Origin: Aliterella atlantica CENA595 | Lineage (GTDB): Bacteria; Cyanobacteriota; Cyanobacteriia; Cyanobacteriales; Chroococcidiopsidaceae | DNA: 64,000 nt | Direction of reading: 5' to 3' | Assembly: GCF_000952155.1 (NCBI RefSeq) | Contig: NZ_JYON01000009.1 | Coordinates: 1 to 64,000 of the forward strand | Shown here: one piece after another, positions 8,936 through 17,299 of the stretch | Layout of the letters: the number at the start of each line of letters is the position of its first letter | How positions within the stretch are numbered: the first letter of the stretch is position 1 | Program-made: the position numbers and the translations under genes | The notes under the pieces: model-generated | What the model saw: the letters and a program-made list of their open reading frames with translations, nothing else | Told to the model about the DNA's origin: nothing | Database searches by the model: none

Positions 8936-9490
8936 CTAATTTTTTCCGTTGCTCATAAAGCCCAAAGTCAGGCTGTCATGGGCGAGGAAGTGAGCTAGGT
9001 GATATGCTCTTTCTTCGGTTTTGAGTAAAATTGTTTCGTATAGGTAGCGCGTGGCGCGATCGCTTAAACTTTCTGCTTGGGCTGCTTGACGGCGAATTAA
9101 ACCGATAATAGCTTGCTCGGCTGCTAAGTTATGCTCTACCATCGCTCTACAGTTGTACACGCCGTCTTCTTCTGGCTCGAAGCAACATAGTTGAGCTAAT
9201 TTGCTAAAACTAGCTACAGGGACGCCGCCAATACCGTCTAAGCGTTCGCCGATATCGTGGACGTGACCTTGTACTTGTTCGTAGCTTTCGCCAAAAAATT
9301 CGTGCAGCATATAAAATTCTGCACCTTCAACCACGAAATGATGCTTCTGGTACTGCAAATACAGCGCTTGGAAGCTTGCTAGAGCTACATTTAAGCCTTC
9401 GCAAACGGGTCCTGTAACGCTGCGATCTAACAAAACTGGATTGTCGTAGACTTCGCCAAAGTTGCGTAATAGTGTTTGAGCTTCTGACAT
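8936..9490 (-). CDS. dps: Dps/ferritin-like DNA-protection protein
   Basis: The 184-residue protein has the Dps dinuclear iron site pattern across two chains: H in [10 protein letters not shown], then [13 protein letters not shown], and [12 protein letters not shown]. Dps shells oxidise Fe(II) with hydrogen peroxide and store the iron, protecting DNA in oxidative stress and starvation. Cyanobacteria often have several Dps paralogs with different peroxide, iron or light control; this cannot be resolved here. The ATG at 9490 is preceded by GGAGAGAA, a fair ribosome binding site. It converges on the ABC permease. Confidence 0.9.
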   Translation of the reverse strand: MSEAQTLLRNFGEVYDNPVLLDRSVTGPVCEGLNVALASFQALYLQYQKHHFVVEGAEFYMLHEFFGESYEQVQGHVHDIGERLDGIGGVPVASFSKLAQLCCFEPEEDGVYNCRAMVEHNLAAEQAIIGLIRRQAAQAESLSDRATRYLYETILLKTEERAYHLAHFLAHDSLTLGFMSNGKN

Positions 9491-9747
9491 CGTGTTTCTC
9501 TCCTTAGATCCGCAATCAGTTCCTACTTGCTGGAATTTACCTACACCTTATCACTTCTAAATTTAAGCGCTGTTCCCTGCGATCGCTCTTTGCGGCTGTT
9601 ACTAATATCTTTTTGCAAAATTCATGAGAATTATTTGCATTTAGTGTATGCTGATATGAAAGAAGCTAAATGGCTAATATGCGTACTTAGTAGAGTAATT
9701 GGCTAAAAGCTACTGCGCTCGTTGTTTCATCTTTGGAGGTAATTGTC

Positions 9748-9990
9748 TTGAAGTCGTTGAGTTGTCAAACCGAACCAAGTGTAATGGTTGAGGTGAATTG
9801 GGCGGATCGATGGCAGGTTTACTGGCGCTTACAGGAGTTAGCTATTCCCTGTTCTTGCTTTATCGATAAACCTTTGCAGATACAAATTACTGATGCGGTG
9901 GCAGCGGTTCAACTCTGGAGCGTTTTGAGGCAATTAAATACATCAAGGCAAGATATGGTGCGCCATTTGGAACGTTGTTGGCGCGGGTAG
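9748..9990 (+). CDS. Small conserved cyanobacterial protein, unknown function
   Basis: An 80-residue protein with no motif I recognise. It contains a WADRWQVYWRLQEL helix, an alternating strand PLQIQITDAVAAVQLWSVL, and a basic C-terminus. The start is the TTG at 9748, chosen because a perfect GGAGGT sits at 9735-9740, seven bases upstream; an in-frame TTG at 9733 would span that site. The next gene on the same strand, a ferredoxin-like protein, begins 78 bases later. The compact alpha/beta content and clear ribosome binding site support a real gene. Confidence 0.65.
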   Translation: MKSLSCQTEPSVMVEVNWADRWQVYWRLQELAIPCSCFIDKPLQIQITDAVAAVQLWSVLRQLNTSRQDMVRHLERCWRG

Positions 9991-10068
9991 AAACGTAGCA
10001 TTGCTTACGTCTCTGAGTATTTCGCAGGTAAGTATGTCTGTAACTTTGCAAAGATGAAGGTAAAAACA

Positions 10069-10659
10069 ATGAGCAAACAAGTAGTAAATTTCAGCTTAGA
10101 AGGACGATTTTTGGGCTTTGAGTTTGAAGAATATAAACCCAAACGGCTGTTAATTGCCACTTCAGAAGGCGAATGTACTCTAAAAATTGCTAAGTCTTTA
10201 CGGTATAGTTTTGGATTGCGTTTAATACCTGGCGATTGGTTGCAAATATTAGGCGAGAAAAAGATCGATCGCAAAACAGGCGAAGTTAAGCTCAAAGCCG
10301 AACAAGTAATTCCCGCAACAATTAGTCAGGAGCAGACTAGCATTCCAGTTGCAGCCAAGAGCGCTAAAAGTAAAGCAAGTATTTTGGTATGTCAAAAGTC
10401 TGACTGTATGAAACGGGGTGGTAAACAGTTGTGTCAAGCTATGCAAGCAGCCTTAAGCGATCGCGGTTTGACAGATGAAGTAAGTATCAAAGGTACTGGT
10501 TGTCTCAAGCACTGCAAAGCCGGACCAAATATTGTCATGATGCCAGATAAAACTCGCTACAGCAAAGTTGAGGCAAATCAAATTCCCGAACTGATTGACA
10601 AGCATTTTACCCCAGAGGAAGCAGTCAAAGAAGGCGATTTCTTAGTTGCTGCTAAATGA
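10069..10659 (+). CDS. Thioredoxin-like [2Fe-2S] ferredoxin domain protein
   Basis: The protein of about 196 residues has two parts. Residues 1-90 look like a small beta-rich domain (LEGRFLGFEFEEYKPKRLLIAT, RLIPGDWLQILG). The C-terminal part starts ILVCQKSDCMKRGG and continues to GTGCLKHCKAGPNIVMMP. The four cysteines in that region fit the thioredoxin-like [2Fe-2S] fold seen in the NuoE/HoxE group and in small stand-alone ferredoxins. It probably carries electrons, but the partner is unknown. I use the ATG at 10069, with AAGG eight bases upstream; an ATG five codons earlier is possible. Confidence 0.8.
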   Translation: MSKQVVNFSLEGRFLGFEFEEYKPKRLLIATSEGECTLKIAKSLRYSFGLRLIPGDWLQILGEKKIDRKTGEVKLKAEQVIPATISQEQTSIPVAAKSAKSKASILVCQKSDCMKRGGKQLCQAMQAALSDRGLTDEVSIKGTGCLKHCKAGPNIVMMPDKTRYSKVEANQIPELIDKHFTPEEAVKEGDFLVAAK

Positions 10660-10761
10660 GAATAATTGACAAAAGCTTGTCAGCACAAGAAATTAATAGC
10701 TTTTGAACGGTCTTGCCATTTATTAGCAATAAGAAAAATTATTGACAATTAAAATAAAATA

Positions 10762-10783
10762 TCGCGAGGCGATCGCCCCGCGA
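10762..10783. terminator. GC-rich hairpin built on a HIP1 core
   Basis: A 22-base near-palindrome with arms TCGCGAGGCGA and TCGCCCCGCGA centred on GGCGATCGCC. It is followed on the minus strand by a T-rich stretch (GATATTTTATTTTAATTG). It lies between the convergent ferredoxin-like and VOC genes, so it can serve as a terminator, mainly for the minus-strand operon. Confidence 0.55.
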
Positions 10784-10826
10784 ACTCAAGTTTTTACAAA
10801 TCTTTAGCTTGCAAGCAATAGCTGTT

Positions 10827-11222
10827 TTAAACCACAGGTTGAAATAGTCCGATCAAAGTGCCATCAGGATCGCGCAGGTAAACTGTTTTGAGCGAGTAAT
10901 AAGGGTTATTTAGCGGTTCGGTGACAAATTGAGCGCCTTTAGCTTTGAGTTCCTGATAGGCTGAATCTAGATCGGGAATAGTAAAAATCAAAGCGACTCG
11001 ATCTTGGCACTCTACAGTTAAAGGTTGGCGATCGTTACTAATCATTTCTGCCATTTCTTGCCGCCTAAATAAAGACAGCCTCATATCTGGGGTAGTAAAC
11101 TCAGCATAGCCATCTGCCAAAGCTTCCATAACTACCTTAAATTCCATCACATCTCGATAAAATTCAAAGCAAGCTTGCAAATCGGCAACTAAAAGCCGCG
11201 TATAGGATATTTTTACTTCCAT
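10827..11222 (-). CDS. VOC (glyoxalase/bleomycin resistance) family protein
   Basis: A 131-residue protein with the paired beta-alpha-beta-beta-beta modules of the vicinal oxygen chelate fold: LLVADLQACFEFYRDVMEF in the first half, IPDLDSAYQELKAKGAQF and YLRDPDGTLIGLFQP in the second. Metal-binding positions typical of the family (glutamates near MRLSLF and GTLIGLF) are only partly present, so it may be a binding protein or an enzyme of unknown substrate. It starts 15 bases after the stop of an MFS transporter gene on the same strand, so the two are probably co-transcribed, perhaps for resistance or metabolite detoxification. Confidence 0.8.
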   Translation of the reverse strand: MEVKISYTRLLVADLQACFEFYRDVMEFKVVMEALADGYAEFTTPDMRLSLFRRQEMAEMISNDRQPLTVECQDRVALIFTIPDLDSAYQELKAKGAQFVTEPLNNPYYSLKTVYLRDPDGTLIGLFQPVV

Positions 11223-11237
11223 GAATACTCCAAAGAG

Positions 11238-12431
11238 TTAGAGACAAGTGCAATATCTAAATACTATTAATGTAGCGATCGCAAAACCAATACCAGCAAA
11301 AAATACGCTATTGATTCCGCCGATACCATAGGCTATACCCATCAGTAGAGGACCTAAAGTTTGTCCTAAGCCGAAGAAAGTACCGTTAACAGAGATGACG
11401 GTAGCTAGGTACTCTTTAGGCGCTAAGGCAGCTAAAAGGGTTTGAATGCTCGGAAAACCTATACCTAAACCAATACCAAAAAGTGTAGTAGGAATCAGTA
11501 AAAACCACAAATTCGGTACAAAAGGCACAATTAATAGAGCTACAGCGTAGAAAACAAAAGATGCTCTAATCAGAATGGTTTCGGAAAAACGTCGCGCTAA
11601 ATTACCTAATTGCGATGAAGTAAAAGCGATCGCAACAGAAATACTAGACAGAAATAGCCCAATTGTAAAAGGTTCTGCGTCAAAGCGATCGGCGATTAAA
11701 CTGGGTAAATAAGTGACATAAGCGCCGTACAACAGCACAAAATTAGCAGCGCTAGCGATAAAAAGTCCAAATAGCTGCCGATTTTTCAGAGCTTTGACAG
11801 CATTTTGTAGATAGACTTTGAGATTGCGCTGTCCTTGCGGTTCTGGGTTTTTTAGGGCAAATAGCACTAATAATCCAACAGGAATAGCAACTATCGGCAA
11901 CATAAACGGGAAATACCAACCCATAGTTGCCAAAGCACCGCCAATCGTTGGATAAATAGCTGTACCTATACTACTGACGCTAGCATTGTAACCCATAGCA
12001 GTAGTACGCCTATCGCCGACATATAAATCGCCAATTAAAGTAACGCTCAGAGAAAGCAAAGAAGCTGCACCAATACCTTGCAAAAAGCGCAACAGCAGCA
12101 ACAGATTAAAATCGCGCACAAAAGCGCAGGCGAAACCAGCTATACCAAAGAGTATTAGCGAAGGAACGAGGATCTTTTTTCTACCCAAGCGATCGGCAAG
12201 GATACCAATAATCGGACCTAAGATAACTGTAGGGAAGGTAAAGACTGTAACTAATAAACCAATTCTTTCTACAGGGACATTTAACGCTGTTCTTAATCTC
12301 GGAAAAGTTGGCGTAACGCTAGCAACTCCCAGAATGGCGATTAAAGACACTGTAAAAATAATCAGTAAATTGCGGTCTTTGTAAAGCTTACGGTTACTGT
12401 AGCGCAAAGTATCGGTATCCATTGGTTGCAT
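11238..12431 (-). CDS. MFS transporter (DHA1-like drug/metabolite efflux)
   Basis: The 397-residue protein has twelve predicted membrane segments and the MFS loop 2-3 motif GILADRLGRKKIL. Helix 4-5 contains LLLLRFLQGIGAASL, the layout of DHA1 efflux pumps, and a second conserved region is GIGLGIGFPSIQTLL. It should export a small molecule by proton antiport across the cytoplasmic membrane. A second methionine (codon 4) is an alternative start. A VOC gene follows 15 bases downstream, a pairing that suggests a resistance or detoxification unit. Specificity cannot be read from sequence. Confidence 0.88.
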   Translation of the reverse strand: MQPMDTDTLRYSNRKLYKDRNLLIIFTVSLIAILGVASVTPTFPRLRTALNVPVERIGLLVTVFTFPTVILGPIIGILADRLGRKKILVPSLILFGIAGFACAFVRDFNLLLLLRFLQGIGAASLLSLSVTLIGDLYVGDRRTTAMGYNASVSSIGTAIYPTIGGALATMGWYFPFMLPIVAIPVGLLVLFALKNPEPQGQRNLKVYLQNAVKALKNRQLFGLFIASAANFVLLYGAYVTYLPSLIADRFDAEPFTIGLFLSSISVAIAFTSSQLGNLARRFSETILIRASFVFYAVALLIVPFVPNLWFLLIPTTLFGIGLGIGFPSIQTLLAALAPKEYLATVISVNGTFFGLGQTLGPLLMGIAYGIGGINSVFFAGIGFAIATLIVFRYCTCL

Positions 12432-12620
12432 AAGTTAGTTGCTACAAAATTACACGCGATCGCATCCATCTAGACAATGTTACTGGCGATCGCTCTTGAA
12501 GCCATAAATATTGGCAACGAATATAACTCTTTAGGGAATGGAAGTAGCTACACAATGACTCGCGCAAATTTTGAACAGGTATGGACAGGTTATGAAATTT
12601 GCAAGTAAGAGGTAGATGTA

Positions 12621-12899
12621 ATGAATGAAATGCACTTGGTAATTGTTAATATTTGCAAAATTACGGATGCTCGAATTAAAGTCTCGTTACTACTGAATGG
12701 TAAAGAGCATTGGTTTCTTATAGAAATGTGCGATACAGATGGTATTAAAGCCTTGGATTTTCAAGACAATGGTCAATTTAGTAATATATTGAGTCTAGAT
12801 TCCCAGAAAAGCAGATATTTTATAAAAATAGTATTCTCTGTTTATGCAGATGAACTTGTACTCTTTCCAATAGATTTAGGATGTTTTATCCGAGAATAA
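12621..12899 (+). CDS. Small hypothetical protein
   Basis: A 92-residue protein not recognised. It has alternating hydrophobic strands (HLVIVNICKI, ARIKVSLLLNG, FIKIVFSVYADELVLFPIDLG), which suggest a small beta-rich fold. A GAGGT at about 12610-12614 precedes the ATG at 12621 and supports translation. It stands between the MFS gene (opposite strand) and the AraC regulator (same strand, 57 bases later). Composition is more AT-rich than its neighbours, so it may be recently acquired. Confidence 0.55.
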   Translation: MNEMHLVIVNICKITDARIKVSLLLNGKEHWFLIEMCDTDGIKALDFQDNGQFSNILSLDSQKSRYFIKIVFSVYADELVLFPIDLGCFIRE

Positions 12900-12956
12900 T
12901 TTGCTACATAACGCATTTTTAGTAGGTTACGACATCATTTCAGTTGAGTAAGTGCA

Positions 12957-13856
12957 ATGTCAAACACGCAGCCTTTAACTGTTGACTTTACTCAGGAAGA
13001 TAACGTTTTACAGATTTTGCCTCGTCCGTCGCTAAGATCGAGCGATAATTTGGGGTGGAATGGTATTTACGTTCAACAACATCAACAACCTGCTTGGGAA
13101 ACCCCTGAATACGCTCACACGAGGCATATGCTCTTGGTTCACAGTGCTAATGTGACAGTTCGAGCGGAACGTTGGTTTGATGGACGCAGACAGCAAGAGC
13201 AATTTGGTGGTGGAAATAATATTGCGATCGTTCCAGCGACAGTTCAGCATCAGGCAAATTGGGCTCGAGAAAGCCCCTTTACTTTGCTATTTCTAGAAAG
13301 CGATCGCTTAAGGCAAATTGCTTATGAATCTGTAATAGCTGGAGTCGAACTGATGCCTCAATATGCAATGCCCGATCCGTTTATCGATCGCATTGGTAGA
13401 GCGCTAACAGCAGAACTTGCATCCAATCAGTTCGGTAGTCGATTATTTGCAGACTCGCTGGCAATTGCGCTGTCAATTCACCTGTTAAGAAATTACTCAA
13501 ACTTGCTGCAACCTTTACGCGAATATAGCGGCGGGCTACCGCAGCGGAAATTACAGCAAGCGATCGCTTATATCAACGATCGCTTAACAGAAGACTTGTC
13601 TATTGTAGCGATCGCTGATGAGTTGGAGATGAGTCAGTATCACTTCTCCAGGTTGTTCAAGCAATCTTTAGACATATCGCCGTATCAGTATGTAATCAGA
13701 CAACGAATTGAACAAGCAAAGTATTTATTGAGGACAACTGCGCTTGCGGTTGCGGCGATCGCCACACAAGTTGGTTTTGCCAATCAAAATCAACTCACAA
13801 TTCAATTTCGCAAGTTTGCAGGCACAACACCTAGCAACTACCGCAAACAACTTTGA
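12957..13856 (+). CDS. AraC family transcriptional regulator
   Basis: The 299-residue protein has an N-terminal ligand or sensor domain of about 190 residues and a C-terminal AraC-type double helix-turn-helix. The latter begins near KLQQAIAYINDRLTEDLSIVAIADELEMS, with QYHFSRLFKQSLDISPYQYVI and ending FRKFAGTTPSNYRKQL, the family signature. Such regulators activate nearby operons when they sense a small molecule. It lies directly upstream, on the same strand, of the aldehyde dehydrogenase remnant and the NmrA-like reductase, which are plausible targets. The effector is unknown. Confidence 0.9.
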   Translation: MSNTQPLTVDFTQEDNVLQILPRPSLRSSDNLGWNGIYVQQHQQPAWETPEYAHTRHMLLVHSANVTVRAERWFDGRRQQEQFGGGNNIAIVPATVQHQANWARESPFTLLFLESDRLRQIAYESVIAGVELMPQYAMPDPFIDRIGRALTAELASNQFGSRLFADSLAIALSIHLLRNYSNLLQPLREYSGGLPQRKLQQAIAYINDRLTEDLSIVAIADELEMSQYHFSRLFKQSLDISPYQYVIRQRIEQAKYLLRTTALAVAAIATQVGFANQNQLTIQFRKFAGTTPSNYRKQL

Positions 13857-13972
13857 GCGCAAGATTGCCATAAATTGAGCAAGAATCAATGAATAATCTT
13901 GATTTTTTCTTTCATAGTTAGCGATCGCCCTAAATTGTTGCTAAGTTTCACCAATGCTTTTAGGAGATGCCC

Positions 13973-15472
13973 ATGAAAGTTTGCGAACCTACCTTACAAT
14001 CCAAAACATCAGCGAGTCCTAACTTTCCAATTACCTTAAATAAGCTCTATATCAATGGAGAGTGGCGTAATTCCCATAGTGGTAAAACATTTGCGGCGAT
14101 CGATCCCACTACGGAAGCAGAAATTATCCAAGTTGCAGAAGGAACAATTGAAGATGTTGAACTTGCTGTAAAGTCTGCGGCAACTGCCTTCGCAGGTGCT
14201 TGGGGACAAATGAGCGGACACGAGCGAGGTGAGATTCTGTGGCGAGTAGGGGATCTGTTTCTCAAATATGGCGAGGAACTTGCTTTTTTGCAAGCCAAAG
14301 AAATGGGACGGCTGTTTACAGATTCGATGACTGTAGATATTCCCCATCTTGCTAATATGTTCCACTACTATGCGGGATGGGCAAGCAAGATTGAAGGCTC
14401 CGTCAAACAGACTACAAAAGGACTGCATACTTATACACTCCGCGAACCGCTTGGGGTAGTAGCAGCAATTACTCCCTTCAACTTTCCGCTAATTCTCTCA
14501 ATTAGCAAGTTTGCCCCCGCCTTAGCTGCTGGAAATACCATCATCCACAAACCTGCTTCAGCAACTCCGCTCTCGGCGCTGAAAGTGGCGCAAATGATGG
14601 CAGAAGCAGGCTTACCGCCAGGCGTGTTTAATGTGGTTATGGGTCCAGGGGGGACTGTTGGCAATGCTTTATCGACGCATCCTGGTATCGAAAAAGTGGC
14701 AATTACCGGATCGACTGCTAGCGGAATTCGCGTGATTAAAGACTCAGCAGACACATTGAAACATTTAACAATGGAACTTGGTGGCAAAAGTGCCAACATT
14801 ATTTTTGCCAATGCAGATTTAGATGTAGCAACGCAGAGCGCCTATGATGGGATGTTCTACAACAAAGGTGAAATCTGCTATGCAGGTTCGCGAATGCTAG
14901 TTGAAAAGTCGGTGTACGACGAAGTAATCGATCGCGTACGCCAGCAAGCATTGAATACAAAACCAGGAGATCCGCTCGATACTGCAAGTCAAATGGGACC
15001 GCTCGCTAATAAAGGCGAATACGACAAAGTTCTCAAATATATGCAGATCGGACAATAAGATGGCGCGCGGTTAGTTACAGGTGGGAAAGCCGCTGATATC
15101 GGTACGGGCAAAGGCTATTTTGTCGAACCGACTGTGTTTGCAGACGTGCATAGCGACATGACGATCGCCCGCAAAGAAACTTTTGGTCCTATTTTATCGA
15201 TTATTCCTTTCGATACCTTTGCAGATGCAATCCAAATTGCGAATAGCAATCAGTACGGGCTTGCTGCTGGCGTTCATACTTGCGACATTAAAAAAGCCCA
15301 CAAAGCAGCGGCTTTACTCAAGGCTGGAACTGTTTGGGTAAATACCTACGGTCATTTCGATCCATCTGCTCCCTTTGGTGGTTATAAAATGAGCGGCTAC
15401 GGACGCGAACAAGGCTGGGAAGCGCTACAGTTTTATCTGCAAACAAAAACAGTGTGGGTAGATTTGTCCTAA
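13973..15472 (+). pseudogene. NAD(P)-dependent aldehyde dehydrogenase, broken by an in-frame TAA
   Basis: The gene reads as an aldehyde dehydrogenase of about 500 codons in a single frame interrupted by TAA at 15056-15058. Before the stop are the NAD site TPFNFPL, GSTASG, the general base in MELGGKSANI and the nucleophile cysteine in GEICYAGSR. After the stop the same frame continues with DGARLVTGGKAADIG, then KETFGPILSIIPF, NSNQYGLAAGV and the C-terminal PFGGYKMSGYGREQGWEAL. The interruption is one codon, where relatives often have glutamine (CAA to TAA is one change). A truncated product would lack the cofactor-binding glutamate and oligomerisation region. The start at 13973 has AGGAG six bases upstream. 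Confidence 0.85.
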
Positions 15473-15531
15473 CGTGCTTTTAGTGCAACAGTATCTGATC
15501 TGTGCGATTGCTAGTAGATTGAGGCAAACAA

Positions 15532-16404
15532 ATGGCGATTTTGATTTGTGGAGCAACTGGAAACATTGGTGGTGAAGTAGTTAACCATCTGACTGAGAAA
15601 AAGTTGCCGTTGCGGGCGTTTGTGCGCGATCGCAATAAAGCAGCCAAACTCGCAGCGCAAGGTATTGAACTTGCTCAAGGAGATTTTAGCCAACCTGACA
15701 CGCTAGAGGCTGCATTACAAGGCGTTGAGAGAGCTTTTTTGGTCATGACTAGCGATCCCCATCAAGTCGAACTAGAGTCAAATTTCATCGATGCGGCTCA
15801 AAAAGCAGGAGTGCAACATATTGTCAAACTCTCAGTTATGGGTGCAGGACAATTGCCTAGCACGTTCCAGAAATGGCATCGTCAAATTGAACAACGCTTG
15901 GAAACCTCTGGCATTACATGGACGCATCTGCGCCCGAATATGCTGATGCAAAATATGCGCTGGTTTACGCCTACAATCGCCCAGCAAGGGGCTTTCTACA
16001 ACATTGTTGGCAAGGCTAAAATTTCCCATGTCGATGCTCGTGATGTTGCCGCAGTTGTTGCAGTTTGTTTAACTGAAGCAGGACATGAAAATAAATCATA
16101 CGTTCTCACTGGGGCGGAAGCGATTTCGTTTGACGAAGTTGCAGAAAAATTTGCTCAAGCGTTGAATCGCCCAGTCGCTTACGTCAATGTAACTCCGCAA
16201 AAATTGAAGGCAGCACGACTGACAAATGGCGAACCAGAATGGTACTTAGATGCTGAATTAGAACTATTTACTTGCTGGGCAGATGGTGCAGGAGAGCCTG
16301 TAACTGATGCGATCGCTACCCTTACTCATCGCCTACCAATAACTTATGATGAGTTTGTCCGCTATTTTGCTCAAACTCACGCTCAAGATTTTTCACAGAC
16401 ATAA
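15532..16404 (+). CDS. NmrA-like NAD(P)-binding SDR protein
   Basis: The 290-residue protein begins with the nucleotide-binding strand and loop ILICGATGNIGG (GxxGxxG), followed by RDRNKAAKLAAQG. It has HLRPNMLMQNM and VDARDVAAVV, typical of atypical short-chain dehydrogenases of the NmrA/TMR/HSCARG group. These act as NADPH-dependent reductases or redox sensors. No YxxxK catalytic pair is obvious, which fits the NmrA group. It sits 59 bases after the aldehyde dehydrogenase remnant on the same strand and may belong to the AraC-controlled unit. Confidence 0.85.
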   Translation: MAILICGATGNIGGEVVNHLTEKKLPLRAFVRDRNKAAKLAAQGIELAQGDFSQPDTLEAALQGVERAFLVMTSDPHQVELESNFIDAAQKAGVQHIVKLSVMGAGQLPSTFQKWHRQIEQRLETSGITWTHLRPNMLMQNMRWFTPTIAQQGAFYNIVGKAKISHVDARDVAAVVAVCLTEAGHENKSYVLTGAEAISFDEVAEKFAQALNRPVAYVNVTPQKLKAARLTNGEPEWYLDAELELFTCWADGAGEPVTDAIATLTHRLPITYDEFVRYFAQTHAQDFSQT

Positions 16405-16468
16405 TGCTGCACCTGTTTGTAAAAAGTTGCCAAGTGATGCAGTTTTTCAGACTATTGGTTTACAAGCA

Positions 16469-17275
16469 ATGCATATTTCCCAAGCACCTTATCGAGAACT
16501 ATTTGATGCGATCGCTAGCTATCAAGGAACTAATCTCTATGCAGACTTATTGCATCCTTGGTGTGCGAATGCAATTGCAGTTAAAGCCTGGTTAAATCAT
16601 TTTGCAGCAAATAGTAGGTCTTCAATCCCAAACGCTTCAATTGAAGGCTTGTGGCAACTATATGCGCTTTCTCGCGTCAACGATCTGCTACTATCGCGCT
16701 TGCGTGACGAAAATGCTGAAAATGCTAGTACAAAAGTAGAAATCTCAAACAGCAATTACCATGAATTTATGCGCTCTTTAGGCTTGGAGGTAGCAATCTC
16801 TAGAGAATTTTCACCGTTCTATCATGAAATAGTTGAGGTGATGCAAGATAAGCAGCAACACGCAGAGATAACTGTTGTTGCTATACTTTGGGATGCTTTG
16901 ATGCTAGGAAACATGATGTTTTCGCGTGTTGGTACTTGCCTAGCTGGTGGTATAGCAAACATTAACAAATCAATTGCCGAAACATCAACGCTGTACTGGA
17001 CTTATCAGCGTCCGAACCGACGATGCCAAGATAGTTCGTATGGTTGGGGTAGTAATTCCCAGTGGCGAACGAGTTTTCGCCGAGATTATAAGATTGATGG
17101 CAATATTTACTACAACGTTGACGGAAAAAACAATCTCAACTTGGGGCAATCCCAGGATGAAGAGCTAGAATTGTTAGAACAAATTGAGTTGGTTAAGCAT
17201 CGGTGTTTTATTACAGTTGCTAAACCTGATGACGACTTGTTTCCCTATAGCGATCGCTATTACCAAACAGTCTGA
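16469..17275 (+). CDS. Hypothetical protein
   Basis: A protein of about 268 residues that I do not recognise. It is largely helical (YRELFDAIASYQGTNLYADLL, IEGLWQLYALSRVNDLLLSRL), and has a polar C-terminal part rich in asparagine, tyrosine and tryptophan (YSWG/NSQWRTSF region). No signal peptide or membrane segment is clear. The open frame extends upstream to 16346, overlapping the SDR gene by 59 bases, but the ATG at 16469 avoids the overlap and starts a helical region. It converges on dnaB, 24 bases away. Confidence 0.6.
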   Translation: MHISQAPYRELFDAIASYQGTNLYADLLHPWCANAIAVKAWLNHFAANSRSSIPNASIEGLWQLYALSRVNDLLLSRLRDENAENASTKVEISNSNYHEFMRSLGLEVAISREFSPFYHEIVEVMQDKQQHAEITVVAILWDALMLGNMMFSRVGTCLAGGIANINKSIAETSTLYWTYQRPNRRCQDSSYGWGSNSQWRTSFRRDYKIDGNIYYNVDGKNNLNLGQSQDEELELLEQIELVKHRCFITVAKPDDDLFPYSDRYYQTV

Positions 17276-17299
17276 GGGAGCCAATTGGCTTAATAATCG

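Noticed and set aside
12555..12608. Small open frame of 17 codons starting with ATG before the hypothetical gene at 12621
   Set aside because: Too short, no family match, and its end overlaps the region of the next gene's ribosome binding site; could be a leader peptide but nothing supports it.
15134..15472. Separate short gene starting at a GTG after the aldehyde dehydrogenase stop
   Set aside because: It is in the same frame as the upstream part and continues the aldehyde dehydrogenase pattern, so it is treated as the second part of a broken gene.
16346..16468. Upstream extension of the hypothetical gene overlapping the NmrA-like gene
   Set aside because: It overlaps a well supported coding region by 59 bases and encodes no conserved pattern; a later ATG is more likely.
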